Shown here: positions 1 through 7,723 of the stretch, one piece after another | Layout: the number at the start of each line of letters is the position of its first letter | Numbering within the stretch: the first letter of the stretch is position 1 | Assembly (NCBI GenBank): GCA_004151065.3 | Contig: NWUY0304614192.1 | Coordinates: 6,601 to 16,899, forward strand | Origin: Larix sibirica | Taxonomy: Eukaryota; Streptophyta; Pinopsida; Pinales; Pinaceae | Direction of reading: 5' to 3' | Length of the DNA: 10,299 nucleotides | The notes under the pieces: model-generated | Database searches by the model: none | The model's input: only the letters and a program-made list of their open reading frames with translations | What the model was told of the DNA's origin: nothing | Position numbers and translations under genes: made by a program

Positions 1-1
1 T

Positions 2-396
2 GAAAGAATGAATAGAACATTGATGGAGAAAGCGAGGAGCATGCTCATTGGTGTAGGCATCGCACAAGAATTCTCAGCAGAAGTAGTTGACATGGCATGT
101 TACCTTGTGAATAGATCATCGTCAACGACTCTAGTTGACAAGAATCCATATGAGGCATGGGATGGTAAGAATCCCTCTCTTACACATCTCAAAGTTTTTG
201 GGTGCAATGCATTTGTGCATGTCCCAAAATAAAAATAAAAAGAACGAAACTCGACAGCAAGTCGGAGAAGTGCATCTTCATCGGGTACAAGGATGGGGTG
301 AAAGGATATAAGCTATGGAACCTAGTGATGAGGAAGGTGATTTATAGTCGATATGTGATCTCCAGGGAAGTTGGAAGTACTTCCAATATTGAATAG
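2..396 (+). pseudogene. copia integrase, C-terminal part (broken)
   Basis: The reading starts mid-protein with ERMNRTLMEKARSML, which matches the end of the copia integrase core (usually ...AERMNRTL). It continues through CYLVNRSSSTTL, NPYEAWDGKNPSLTHLKVFGC and AFVHVPK. It then runs, in another frame, through KCIFIGYKDGVKGYKLWN, the conserved block just downstream of the integrase core. Positions 2-232 use frame 2 and end in a TAA at 230-232. The rest uses frame 1 and stops at 394-396. The frame change lies in an A-rich run (about 226-242), consistent with a small indel there. In an intact element this part joins copied DNA to the host chromosome. The catalytic D,D,E residues lie mostly upstream of the window and cannot be assessed. 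Confidence 0.9.
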
Positions 397-1570
397 GTCG
401 AAAGAGAAAAGGAACCATACACTATAGAGTTTGAAAGGAAAGACAAAAGTTTGGATATGGGAGAGTCAATCAAATCCGACAAAGAGATGGAGCAACAGAC
501 TCTGGACGTGAGGATATCTAGTCGAGCAATATAAAAACCCGAAAGGTATGGTCCATTTGAATTTAGCTATGCTTTTGCATGATATTCCATAGACGATGAT
601 CCCTAGTTAGTACAAGAAGCAATCGACTCGACAGAGAGTAAAATCTGGAAAAGGGCAATGGAAGAAGAGATGGAGTCTTTGAAGAAGAATGGAACATGGG
701 ATTTAGTCGCATTACCAAGTCAAAGGAAACATGTCGGTAGTAAGTGGGTGTTCAATAAAAATTTGAATGAAATAGGTCAGGTTGAGAAGTATAAGGCTTG
801 ACTGGTAGCGAAAGGATATTTTCAAGTCGAGGGAGTTGACTTCGGTGGAATTTTCTCTCTTGTTGCTAAGCTAACTTCCATAAGGGTACTAATGTCTTTA
901 GTTGCAATAAGATCTTAATATAGAACAAATGGATGTAAATGAAACATTTCTTCATGGTGATCTTGAAGAAGAAATTTATATGATGCAACTTGAGTGTTTA
1001 ATAGTGAAAGGAGAAGAGGAGTTGATCTGTAAGCTCAATAAGTATCTCTATGGTTTAAAGAAATCACCCAAGATGTGGTACTAGAAGTTGGATATGTATG
1101 CCCAAGAGCTAGGATTCATGAGAAGTCAACCTAATCACTATGTGTATGGTAAGGAAGTTGATGATCACTTTATATATGCAATTTTGTATGTCGATGGCAT
1201 GTTGTTGGTTGGAAGTAACATGGATCTAGTCAAGGAGGTGTAACTGTAGTTGTCCTCCAATTTTGATGTGAAGGATTTCGATGCAACTCATTTAATTTTT
1301 GGAATTGGAATAAAGAGATATCAAGAAGGTAGAAGGCTCTAGCTAAGTCAAAGTAAATATGTAGAGACAATTTTGAAACACTTCAACATACAAGGGTGCA
1401 AATCAGTTAAGATCCCTCTCCATGTAGGATTTAAATTATCTATAGAGTACATGATACATGTGCCCTATGCTAGTGTAGTAGGTAGTCCAATGTATGCTAT
1501 GGTATATACTCATCCTGATATTGATGCAATGGAAGTATTGAGTAGATACATGTTGACACCTGGAAAGTAG
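397..1570 (+). pseudogene. copia reverse transcriptase (broken)
   Basis: After a poorly conserved linker with stops at 532, 580 and 604, the RT begins near WKRAMEEEMESLKKNGTWDL (about 640-710). It continues with KWVFNKN, YKA-stop-LVAKGY, KLTSIRVLMSL, EQMDVNETFLHGDLEEEIYM, LNKYLYGLKKSP, YAILYVDGMLLVGSNMDLV, LSQSKYVETIL and VVGSPMYAMVYTHPDI. All are hallmark copia RT blocks. The active-site motif at 1187-1198 reads YVDG instead of YVDD, so a catalytic aspartate is lost; the motif A aspartate (QMDV) is kept. The TGA at 799-801 stands where the family has arginine, consistent with CGA to TGA decay. The frame changes between 907 and 914. Further stops lie at 1082, 1241, 1247, 1340 and 1568. The enzyme would copy element RNA into DNA; this copy cannot. 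Confidence 0.93.
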
Positions 1571-2140
1571 CACTATACCACAGTCAAGAGAGTATTCAAG
1601 TATCTACACAACATATTGGATTATTCAATATGCCATCAAAGGAAACCCAAAGTAAACAAGAAAATAACTATACATGGTTTTTTCGACTCCGTTTGGGATG
1701 TATATATTGACTGTAGACGGTCGACCAGTGGATATGTTTTCAAATTATTCAGTGGGGTTGTCAATTGGATGAGTAGGAGGCAGTCGGTCATTGCATTGTC
1801 GACTATTGAGGCTAAATATATGGTAGCCACTTGTGCAAGAAAAGAGGTGGTTTGGTTGCAGATATTGTGTTCAAAAGTTGGTTTCAAATAGCATGCTATT
1901 AGGTTGGATTGTGACAGTCAAAGTGCAATATTCCTAGAAAAGAACCCAACATATCATTCGAAGACAAAACATATTGATGTGTAGTATCAATTTGTGAGAG
2001 ACATGGTGGAGAATTAGAAAGTGTTGCTATAAAATGTAGATACATCAAAGAATATTGCAAACTCATTAACCAAGTCTGTGAGCACTGAGAAGTTTACTTG
2101 GTGGAGGGAATCAATGGGCTTTTTGATGAGAAGTCGATGA
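1571..2140 (+). pseudogene. copia RNase H and pol C-terminus (broken)
   Basis: This continues the same frame after the stop at 1568. TTVKRVFKYLHNILDYSI leads into GFFDSVWD with RRSTSGYVF. That is the copia RNase H block, and its first acidic residue is retained at 1685-1687. It is followed by LSTIEAKYM (conserved Glu), LDCDSQSAIFLEKNPTYHS (conserved Asp) and KTKHIDV. The tail TSKNIANSLTKSVSTEKFTWW and RESMGF ends at TGA 2138-2140, the natural position for the end of copia pol, just before the PPT. In-frame stops at 1889, 1982, 2015 and 2030 interrupt it. RNase H would remove the RNA strand during reverse transcription. Most catalytic residues look present, so the stops rather than active-site changes kill this domain. 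Confidence 0.92.
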
Positions 2141-2144
2141 GCAT

Positions 2145-2160
2145 AAAAAGGGCAGGAATT
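2145..2160 (+). other. polypurine tract of the copia element
   Basis: A purine-rich run, AAAAAGGGCAGGAATT, lies 4 bp after the pol stop and directly abuts a TG dinucleotide that can start the LTR. This is the position and composition expected for the plus-strand primer of an LTR retrotransposon. One C and the two final T interrupt the purines. Confidence 0.75.
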
Positions 2161-2574
2161 TGATAGACACTTGGATGAAAAGAAGTTCAATGGGTGGTTG
2201 ATTAAGGTTGAATAAATTAGTTCAACTATAATAGAAAAATTGTTTTCTATTAAGAGTTATGGATCACCATTAATGAGAAGTTAGTTGTAACTAACTCCAG
2301 TACCACGAGCTAGTGTATGTATTGCATCTATATATAGGATGTGATGGAAATTTGACATGTACAAGAACAATGAATTCATGTTTGAGTTGTGTCATCTAGT
2401 AAATTACTATTGTAAACGCTGGTAAAGAGTGTTGCTAATAGATAAGCGGTTAAGTTCAGTGGTTTGCTTGTTTTTCCTAGTAGAGGGTTTTCCAAGGTAG
2501 TTTTGTGTACTATGTGAATGTGTTATGTGCATTGTTTAATTATGTTTAAATGTAAGAATCATTATGCATACTCA
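2161..2574 (+). repeat. copia LTR (about 410-420 bp), by position the 3' LTR
   Basis: The LTR starts with TGATAGACAC right after the PPT. It contains a TATA box (2329-2336) and, at about 2485-2508, a GGGTTTTCC...TTTTGTGT stretch. That stretch resembles the block ending in GGTTTTCCACGT common in the R/U5 part of plant copia LTRs. The right end is uncertain. A TCA at 2572-2574 would mirror the starting TGA, but an end nearer 2580, with CA decayed to TA, is also possible. No second LTR copy is present in the window, so the borders could not be confirmed by comparison. Confidence 0.7.
2329..2336 (+). promoter_or_regulatory. TATA box within the LTR
   Basis: TATATATA followed by GG, about 168 bp into the LTR, is in a plausible place for the U3 promoter of a copia LTR. 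Transcription would start roughly 30 bp downstream, near 2360-2370, marking the U3/R border. Assignment is by position and consensus only. Confidence 0.5.
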
Positions 2575-2582
2575 CTGTAATA

Positions 2583-2594
2583 GGTATTAGAACC
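2583..2594 (+). other. primer-binding-site-like sequence (initiator tRNA-Met type)
   Basis: GGTATTAGAACC matches 10 of 12 bases of the plant copia primer binding site core GGTATCAGAGCC, which is complementary to the 3' end of initiator tRNA-Met. Both mismatches are transitions (C to T and G to A), as expected for decay of methylated DNA. It lies a few bases beyond the probable LTR end, the normal spacing for a PBS. A PBS belongs after a 5' LTR, so its presence after an LTR that follows a PPT is odd. Confidence 0.5.
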
Positions 2595-2599
2595 CAACA

Positions 2600-2672
2600 T
2601 GTGTGTGTACATACATACATATATATACATACATACATACATATAACGTATGTATACACATATGTGTGTGTA
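2600..2672. repeat. TG/TACA/TATG microsatellite
   Basis: Alternating purine-pyrimidine low-complexity DNA runs from GTGTGTGTACATACATACAT through ATATATACATACATACATAC to GTATGTATACACATATGTGT. The left part is TACA-rich and the right part TATG/TG-rich, so the tract is weakly self-complementary around 2643-2655. It separates the LTR/PBS block from the foldback. Confidence 0.85.
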
Positions 2673-3036
2673 GTGCTCTTGGTATAATAATATCAATTTT
2701 GTGTATGTTTTTCTTTCTAGATATAGTTTGTATTATGGTTATCTAGTATCCCATGTTCAACAAATGCATGCTTCTAGTAATTAGTTATGTAGAAGCTTTT
2801 TGAAATAATATGCTTCAAAATATGAAGATTGTATTTTTTATTCTTCTTGAATAGAAAATCGAAAATACAATCTTTAGATGCCAAAGCATATTGTTTCAAA
2901 AATCTTCTACATAACTGATTACTAGAAACACACAGTTGTCGAACCTATGATACTAGATAACCATAATACAAACTAGGTCTAGAAAGTCAACCATACACAA
3001 AAATTGTATATTATACCAGGAGCACTTTGTACTACA
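2673..3036. repeat. long inverted repeat (foldback) made of two LINE 3' UTR copies
   Basis: The left arm, about 2673-2843, is the reverse complement of the right arm, about 2849-3036, with a loop of about 5 nt (TTCTT, 2844-2848). Shared blocks include AGTGCTC-TGGTATAAT, a perfect 21-nt block GTATTATGGTTATCTAGTATC (first base 2729), TTCTAGTAAT-AGTTATGTAGAAG and AGATTGTATTTT. Identity by eye is about 80-85 percent. The left arm lacks about 7 bp near the centre. Read on the minus strand, the right arm directly follows the stop codon of the LINE RNase H remnant (3043-3045), so it is that LINE's 3' UTR. The left arm is a second 3' UTR copy in the opposite orientation. A transcript crossing it would fold into a long imperfect hairpin. 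Confidence 0.88.
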
Positions 3037-3042
3037 TCCATA

Positions 3043-3215
3043 TCAAAAGAGTTCTTTGTTCGACTTTGATCTTAGATCACCATCCATATTCTTTGCTAAA
3101 AAAAGGCATCCTAGATCCAAATGGAATGCTTCTTTAGACAAGGCATCAACTACATAGTGTAATTCTATATAACATGTGTGTAATTCAACCAAGAGAATAA
3201 GCCATTTACCTCTTT
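3043..3215 (-). pseudogene. LINE ORF2 RNase H C-terminal remnant
   Basis: An open minus-strand stretch reads GKWLILLVELHTCYIELHYV followed by VDALSKEAFHLDLGCLFLAK and NMDGDLRSKSNKELF, ending at TGA (3045-3043). The pattern ADxLSKEA, then a G-x-L-x-x-x-E/K stretch and a final DGD, is typical of the C-terminus of the RNase H domain at the end of plant LINE ORF2. Most of the RNase H domain, including its first acidic catalytic residues, is absent, so this is a tail only. The stop codon fixes the 3' end of ORF2 and shows that the right foldback arm is 3' UTR. Confidence 0.7.
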
Positions 3216-3237
3216 CAAATATTTACCTATTTCAAAT
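3204..3237. repeat. 17-bp tandem duplication at the RT/RNase H junction
   Basis: ATTTACCTCTTTCAAAT (3204-3220) is followed immediately by ATTTACCTATTTCAAAT (3221-3237), with one mismatch. It lies where RT-side and RNase H-side LINE sequences meet after a large apparent deletion. It may be a mark of the repair event that removed the intervening sequence, though chance duplication is possible. Confidence 0.8.
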
Positions 3238-3289
3238 GAATAACCTCCTCAAGATTGCAGGGTCAATTTACACACATTCACTTCCATGT

Positions 3290-4290
3290 TTCTTGGTAAA
3301 AAATTGATAAAATATCCTAATATTCTAGGGCTTCAACTTTCGAGCATAAGAAAAATAATGAAACATCGTCAATAATGAGTAAGTGTTTTAACCATTTGTA
3401 GCCCCCAAAGGAGAGTCATTTAATATTCCTATGTCACCTAGCCGTAAGAATGGATTGGATAAGCCTTTCAACCACAAAAATGAAGAGATAGGGGGCCAAA
3501 GGACACCCCTGTCTCAGTCCCCAAGATGGTTTACAAAATTTCTATCCTAACTCATTGATTAATACAATGAGCAAAGTCATTGTTACAGACCCCATAATCC
3601 ATTTAACTATTTCATAATTAAATCCAATGTGCAGAGGTAATAGACTCAAATATAACCATGACACCCTATTGTAATATTTTGATAACTATCACATAAATGT
3701 GTGTCATCTTAATATGGTGCATACTCTCCTGAAAAAACTCAATTGCCTCGTGGATCGACCTGACTCCCAAAAATCCAAACTACTCCACAAACATAAAACT
3801 TGAAAGGATAAGTTTGATACACATGGTGATCACCTTTGCAAAGATTTTATAAGTGGCATCATAAGTTCCAGGGCAGTCCATCTTATGGATCAACACAATA
3901 AATGTTGAGTTGAAACTAAGTGGCATCTTCCCTCTCCAACAAACCTCCTCCACAACTTGGAGAAAATAATCACCGACAATATAAAAAAAGTCCCCCCAAA
4001 AATTCAAATGTCGAACCATCAATCCCTATGATCTTATCTTTTTTAAATGATTCATAAAGACTGAATTTCCTCTTGGGAAAATGGATTGAATATCTCTCCA
4101 TTATCACCATCCTCGACCATTCTCAAAAAGTAGGTGAACAACTTTAAAATATCCCCCATGTTTGGTCTGTTAGGTTCGAAATACATTGCACCAAAGTGAG
4201 ACACCCCAAATCGAGCTAGCTTGTTAAAGCAACAAACCTGATGACCATCCTTGTCATCCAACTCCCAAATTTTATTTTTCATTCCTCATA
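3290..4290 (-). pseudogene. LINE ORF2 linker and reverse transcriptase (broken)
   Basis: On the minus strand, 4282-4052 reads IWELDDKDGHQVCCFNKLAR, then VSHFGAMYFEPNRPNMGDIL and FNPFSQEEIQSL, the linker before the RT of plant LINEs. Next, 4022-3780 reads EEVCWRGKMPLSFNSTFIVL, DCPGTYD and YKIFAKVITMCIKLILSSF, the RT fingers. A stop replaces Q before FGFLGVRSIHEAI. Around motif A (about 3715-3660) the frame changes and the usual LDLSKAYDRVSW reads KIL...YNRVSWLYL, so the catalytic aspartate is missing. Motif B (about 3522-3482) reads GLRQGCPLAPYLFIFVVE. Motif C (about 3376-3359) reads LIIDDVSLFF and keeps both aspartates. The block just before GTYD...YKIF also lacks the RPISLCN segment. The enzyme would prime reverse transcription from nicked target DNA. 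Confidence 0.88.
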
Positions 4291-4689
4291 TGCCTAGCAA
4301 AGTTCTAAAAGTAACATGTGCTCTGGTCACTCAACAAAATGTAGAGAACCCAACTTTTAAGTCGCCTCATAAACTCCTTTTACAAGAGGAGTTTGTTACG
4401 CTTCTTATTCTCGAGAGATGAATATATCTTGTATGTCCTTGTCTCAAATCCCATCTAGCAGTGAAATGAAATAGTTTTCAATTTAATTCTCCACTTATAG
4501 AAGTTTACCATAGTTTACCATCCTTCTTTTGATTCCATTCCCATGCTCAATGAGCAACTTTAAGGTCCTCCTTCTGAGGGAGTCTCTCCATATATTCCAA
4601 TCCTCATCCCCACTCTCTATATGCTTCCAATGATACTTCACTATCTAGTGAAGGTCCTCCCCAAAATAACAACTTGAATTATATTTGAA
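4291..4689 (-). pseudogene. LINE ORF2 region between endonuclease and linker (decayed)
   Basis: This minus-strand stretch lies between the endonuclease block and the WELDDKDG linker. Readable pieces include HWKHIESGDEDWNIWRDSLR followed by RRTLKLLIEHGNGIKRRM, which look like the charged helical connector found here in plant LINEs. The frame is lost near 4510, and a short near-duplicate (AGTTTACCAT twice, at 4502-4520) lies at that point. It is assigned to the LINE mainly by collinearity with its flanks. Confidence 0.6.
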
Positions 4690-5404
4690 AGGTTCCTCCA
4701 GCTTCTCCACACTAACTCCCACTTCAAGAAAGATGGGGAAATAATTAGAACAACAAATGTTTCCAACCCATGACCTAAAATGGTCCACCTGTAATAATAT
4801 ATCTTCATGTGTTATAAATCAGCTGATTCGGTTCACCACACCATCAAGGCCCACTCTATTGTTGTTCCACATTGTTTTGAGGTAGATAGGGGCCAAATAA
4901 ACCCACAATGCCACTTCAAACCCTTCAATAAATCATTTCTCCAGCCTATAATCCCATGGAGAATGGCCCCAAATCTCATCACAACTAATTATAAAGTTTA
5001 AATCCCCTCCTATAATGAGATTCTCCACCTTGAGACATTATAATGAAAATAAGTGCTCCCAATACTTCCACTTACTATCATAAGGGCCAGGAAGATTGAG
5101 AATTGTGAAGGATATATCGAATTGCTTGCATTAGACCTTTGTGCCTAGACTAGATCAAACTACACAACAATTTCACAATGAAAAAGTAGAATTAAAACCA
5201 ATAACAACGCCCCTTGAAAGACTAAATGAATCTAATGTCATAAAATCCCACCCACTAAGTCTTTGCTTTTGTTTAGAAATGAATGACTTGATTTCTTAGA
5301 TCATAACCATACTGTGATTTTCTAATTCCAAAAGACACTGGAGGGATAGTTTTTTGAACTTCCCTCCTAGGTCTTGAATATTAATTGAAAGTATCATTAT
5401 CATG
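4690..5404 (-). pseudogene. LINE ORF2 AP-endonuclease-like domain (broken)
   Basis: The likely ORF2 start is ATG at 5404 or 5398, giving MILSINIQDLGGKFKKL, which parallels the usual MKILSWNIRGLG opening of plant LINE ORF2. It is followed by MVMI-stop-EIKSFI (usual QETK), LSGWDFMTLDS and RGVVIGFNS. ILNLPGPYDSKWKYWEHL leads to GGDLNFIISCDEIWG (GGDLNF at 5010-4993, a conserved endonuclease block). The last catalytic block, normally SDHxPI, reads SNYFPIFLE (about 4755-4732), so the Asp and His needed for DNA cleavage are both changed. Several stops interrupt the reading. The domain would nick target DNA to start insertion. Recognition rests on motif order along one strand and on its position upstream of RT. 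Confidence 0.8.
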
Positions 5405-6780
5405 GGTATGAGGTGGGGGATTTACCTACTCTAAGGACCCTCGACAATAATATTTCTCTTCTCTAGCAAATTTCACATGCTTCCTTCTCCTGTGCATGAT
5501 TTATGGCCGAATTTTGACCCACCATAGAGGTTCCTATCTCTTTTATAACGTCATTCCCCAACCCCCCCACTAAAATGAGGTCCTACAAAATAACCCAAGG
5601 TCTTAGTTGGTAAGGTCTATATCTGCATCATGACAGTGATTAGAAATTATTGGTGGATAGTCTCTAACAAAGTGTTTGATCTAGGGCATCTAAATCGAAC
5701 AAAAGGTCGATTGTAAGTCAATCACTTTCCAAGCCCTCACTCTACCAAGACAAATACAACACCCTCTTAGAAACAAAACAAGAGGGAAGCATCCTATTAT
5801 TAGGTGCGATAATCACCCCCAAGACCAAACATACATCATCAATAGGAGAAGTAAGAGCTATGAGATCATGAATCTTACCAAAAGAGGTAAACGTTGAGTC
5901 TTCATCTCTCCACATAGCCTCAAGTTGATCCAATTGTGTTGAGGATATGCCAATATCACCAAAGACATCTCATGCCACCTCCCAACAAGATTCCTCCTGA
6001 CTAATCACATATATAAAAGGCATAGACATATCTCCCACTACGAGCTCAACTTGTTGGCTCCCCTTCAACAGAACCCCTTCATAACATTGAGAAGTAGTGC
6101 TAACCACTCCACCTAAAGACTTAATTAATTGCTAACTCCAAAATTGTCTGTAATCTATCAAGGGGCCCAACATCCCCATATTTCACTTCACTCCGTTTCA
6201 TCCTCCATATTTGTTTTTGAAACTTCATTACATAGCTACCAACACATGAATATGTTGATGTTAATGAGCACACTTGAAAGGTATGTTCATATAGTCCAGA
6301 TGTTGAGTAAAGGTCCTATCCTCAACGACCTACTCTAGATATTCAAATAGACCAATCTTTAGAAGAAGAACAAGGTCTATGCTCACATGAATCCACCCTC
6401 GAAGAACCCACTGATAAGGGTAGAGGATCGCCCTTTAAAATATCTACAATAAACCCCACCATATGTGCTATACATAGAGGATTGAAACACAAAGGAAAAA
6501 TATTTTTTGAATATATAGGGCCCTATCCCTTCATGTTATCATCTGAAGTGGTCAATGCAACCTATTCCACATGGAAACTTCCCACGACACTAGAAACCTC
6601 ATCATAGGCCTAGCTAGTGGTGGAGATGGATGATATGTCATCCTCCAAGCATGTGTCCCTTGAATAATCTACCAAAATTAATTTTTCCTCTATCGAATCC
6701 TATTACCACCCATTCCACAGGGTGTTTACTAGATAGATGACTTCATCCATCTAGGGACCTTCCAATCCCCCATTTGGATC
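5405..6780 (-). pseudogene. probable LINE ORF1 and inter-ORF remnant
   Basis: The stretch lies directly upstream of the ORF2 start on the minus strand, where ORF1 and the spacer belong. The minus strand keeps some coding-like runs, for example 5933-5742 (LDQLEAMWRDEDSTFTSFGK, then a stretch ending SKRVLYLSW) and about 6530-6390 (a run including FPLCFNPLCIAHMVGFIVDI). No CCHC zinc knuckle and no DUF4283-type block could be identified, so the ORF1 label rests on position only. Stops occur throughout. It could instead be an unrelated older repeat next to the LINE. Confidence 0.35.
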
Positions 6781-6899
6781 AAGAAGTATTCTTCCCAATT
6801 GCATGTCCTTTTTGCACTTCCATTTTCATGGTCAAAGGAATTTGTTTGTAAAATTTTTACATCCATTATATGTTTAAAAGGGATAGCTCGAGTGAGTCA

Positions 6900-7020
6900 C
6901 TCATGTTATGGCACCTTTGGAGTGTTTTTTTTACCTAGTCGAACTTAGATCTTAGTGATCAGAGTTCAACATGGAATTTTCCCTCACACCTCCAAAGACA
7001 AAGTGTGTTATAGCACATGT
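6900..7020. repeat. short inverted and direct repeats of a GTTATRGCAC/CTTTGGAG motif
   Basis: CTTTGGAGTGT (6915-6925) is inverted as ACACCTCCAAAG (6986-6997) with one extra base. GTTATGGCAC (6905-6914) recurs directly as GTTATAGCAC (7007-7016). These lie just beyond the probable LINE limit and could mark the edge of another repeat unit. No protein or RNA gene is visible from 6780 to 7180. Confidence 0.4.
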
Positions 7021-7183
7021 GCCTTAGGATAGTGTCTGATTCCTTATGGTCTGATGTAAAAATTAGTTAGTCACTATGGTCCTAACATCATGCATGACCT
7101 TCTAGGTCTCTTGGAGGGGGGAAATTGACAATTAACTATGTAAAAAGGTGTTATGGGGGTAAAAATTGAAAAAGGAATATTCT

Positions 7184-7723
7184 GGGCACCTCCTCCCCTC
7201 AAAGTTATTGAATGCAAGTGTCTCCCCTCATCCATGAGAGAAATTTGGCGCCCCCTCCTCATTCATGCATGGTTTGCATGATTATGGCTCATTATTGGGA
7301 TTTCCTCCCAAAGGAAGCGCCCCTCCTTTGGATTTAGCTCCTAGTTGTGGTTTCAACTCTAAAGTTACTACATGGGATCTCAACCAAAAGGGGGTGCCCT
7401 CTCCTAGTTTTGGAGTTAAATCCAAATGTGGCGCATGTCTCTTGATGTGCATGAGATCCTCCTCAGGGGTGGCACCCCTCCTCTTCAGTTAACTCCTAAT
7501 TGCATGATCTTTTCCCAAATGTGGTAATTCGTGGCATAATCAAGCTCAATTCACTCCATCACTTGCTTGAGTTCTCTTTTAGGGAGTGCATTAGGTTTTT
7601 TTAGTGCTCAATTAGATTTTTGGTTAGCCACTCCACGTGTCACACTCTCCTCTATGCATGCATGAGCTCAAGGGGGTGCATCCTCTCCTCCTTGTCCTAT
7701 TTAATGAAGGGGCGCATCATCTC
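7184..7723 (+). repeat. diverged tandem repeat, unit about 63-76 bp
   Basis: A GC-rich core resembling GGGGYGCMYCCTCCTC recurs at about 7184, 7247, 7317, 7390, 7466, 7672 and 7709 in otherwise AT-rich DNA. The first five copies are 63-76 bp apart, and the gap to 7672 is about three units. Beyond the core, the units at 7317, 7390 and 7466 also share a TTKGRDTTARMTCC-like stretch and ATGTGG or TTGTGG, so similarity covers more than the core. The 75-codon plus-strand open frame at 7265-7492 is a by-product of this repetition: it has a KGSAPP / KGVPSP / SGVAPL echo every 25-26 residues, no known domain and no supporting context. Confidence 0.6.

Larger units (their letters stand above)
1..2580 (+). 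mobile_element. Ty1/copia LTR retrotransposon, 3' half, degenerate
   Basis: The domain order integrase, RT, RNase H, PPT and LTR on one strand is the order that defines Ty1/copia (Pseudoviridae-type) elements; in Ty3/gypsy elements the integrase lies after RNase H. The window opens inside the integrase, so the 5' LTR, gag, protease and the integrase N-terminus lie to the left of position 1. The pol remnant ends at 2140 and the PPT and LTR follow directly. About 15 in-frame stops and two clear frame changes (near 200-235 and 907-914) make it non-autonomous. The C-terminal block around KTKHIDV and TSKNIANSLTKSVSTEKF suggests a plant Tork/Tnt1-like lineage; that lineage call is tentative. Confidence 0.93.
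2834..6750 (-). mobile_element. L1-type LINE (non-LTR retrotransposon), degenerate
   Basis: The minus strand, read from high to low coordinates, holds an AP-endonuclease-like domain, a linker, an RT with the GLRQGCPLAPYLF and IDDV motifs, an RNase H tail, a 3' UTR, and a short A run (TAAAAAA, complement of 2834-2840). This is the ORF2 layout of plant L1-type LINEs that carry a terminal RNase H. All domains are broken by stops and frame changes, and about 1 kb or more is missing between RT and RNase H. The 3' end at about 2834 is well supported by the A run and the foldback. The 5' end is not visible; about 6750 is a rough limit. No target-site duplication could be identified. Confidence 0.85.

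Noticed and set aside
1636-1887. 83-codon open frame on the minus strand
   Set aside because: It lies antisense to the clearly recognisable copia RNase H on the plus strand and has no family features.
2673-3036. The foldback as a microRNA precursor or a MITE
   Set aside because: The right arm is contiguous with the LINE stop codon and behaves as its 3' UTR, which explains the sequence better. No target-site duplication or defined short duplex was seen, although small RNA production remains possible.
2600-3040. CRISPR-like or prokaryotic repeat system
   Set aside because: There are no regular repeat-spacer units, and the window is clearly plant nuclear DNA with retroelements.
4807-5001. 64-codon open frame on the plus strand
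   Set aside because: It is antisense to the LINE endonuclease block containing GGDLNF, so it is a shadow frame.
7265-7492. 75-codon plus-strand open frame with a repeated K-G-x-x-P pattern
   Set aside because: The pattern follows from the underlying DNA tandem repeat. There is no known domain, and the unit lengths are not consistently multiples of three.
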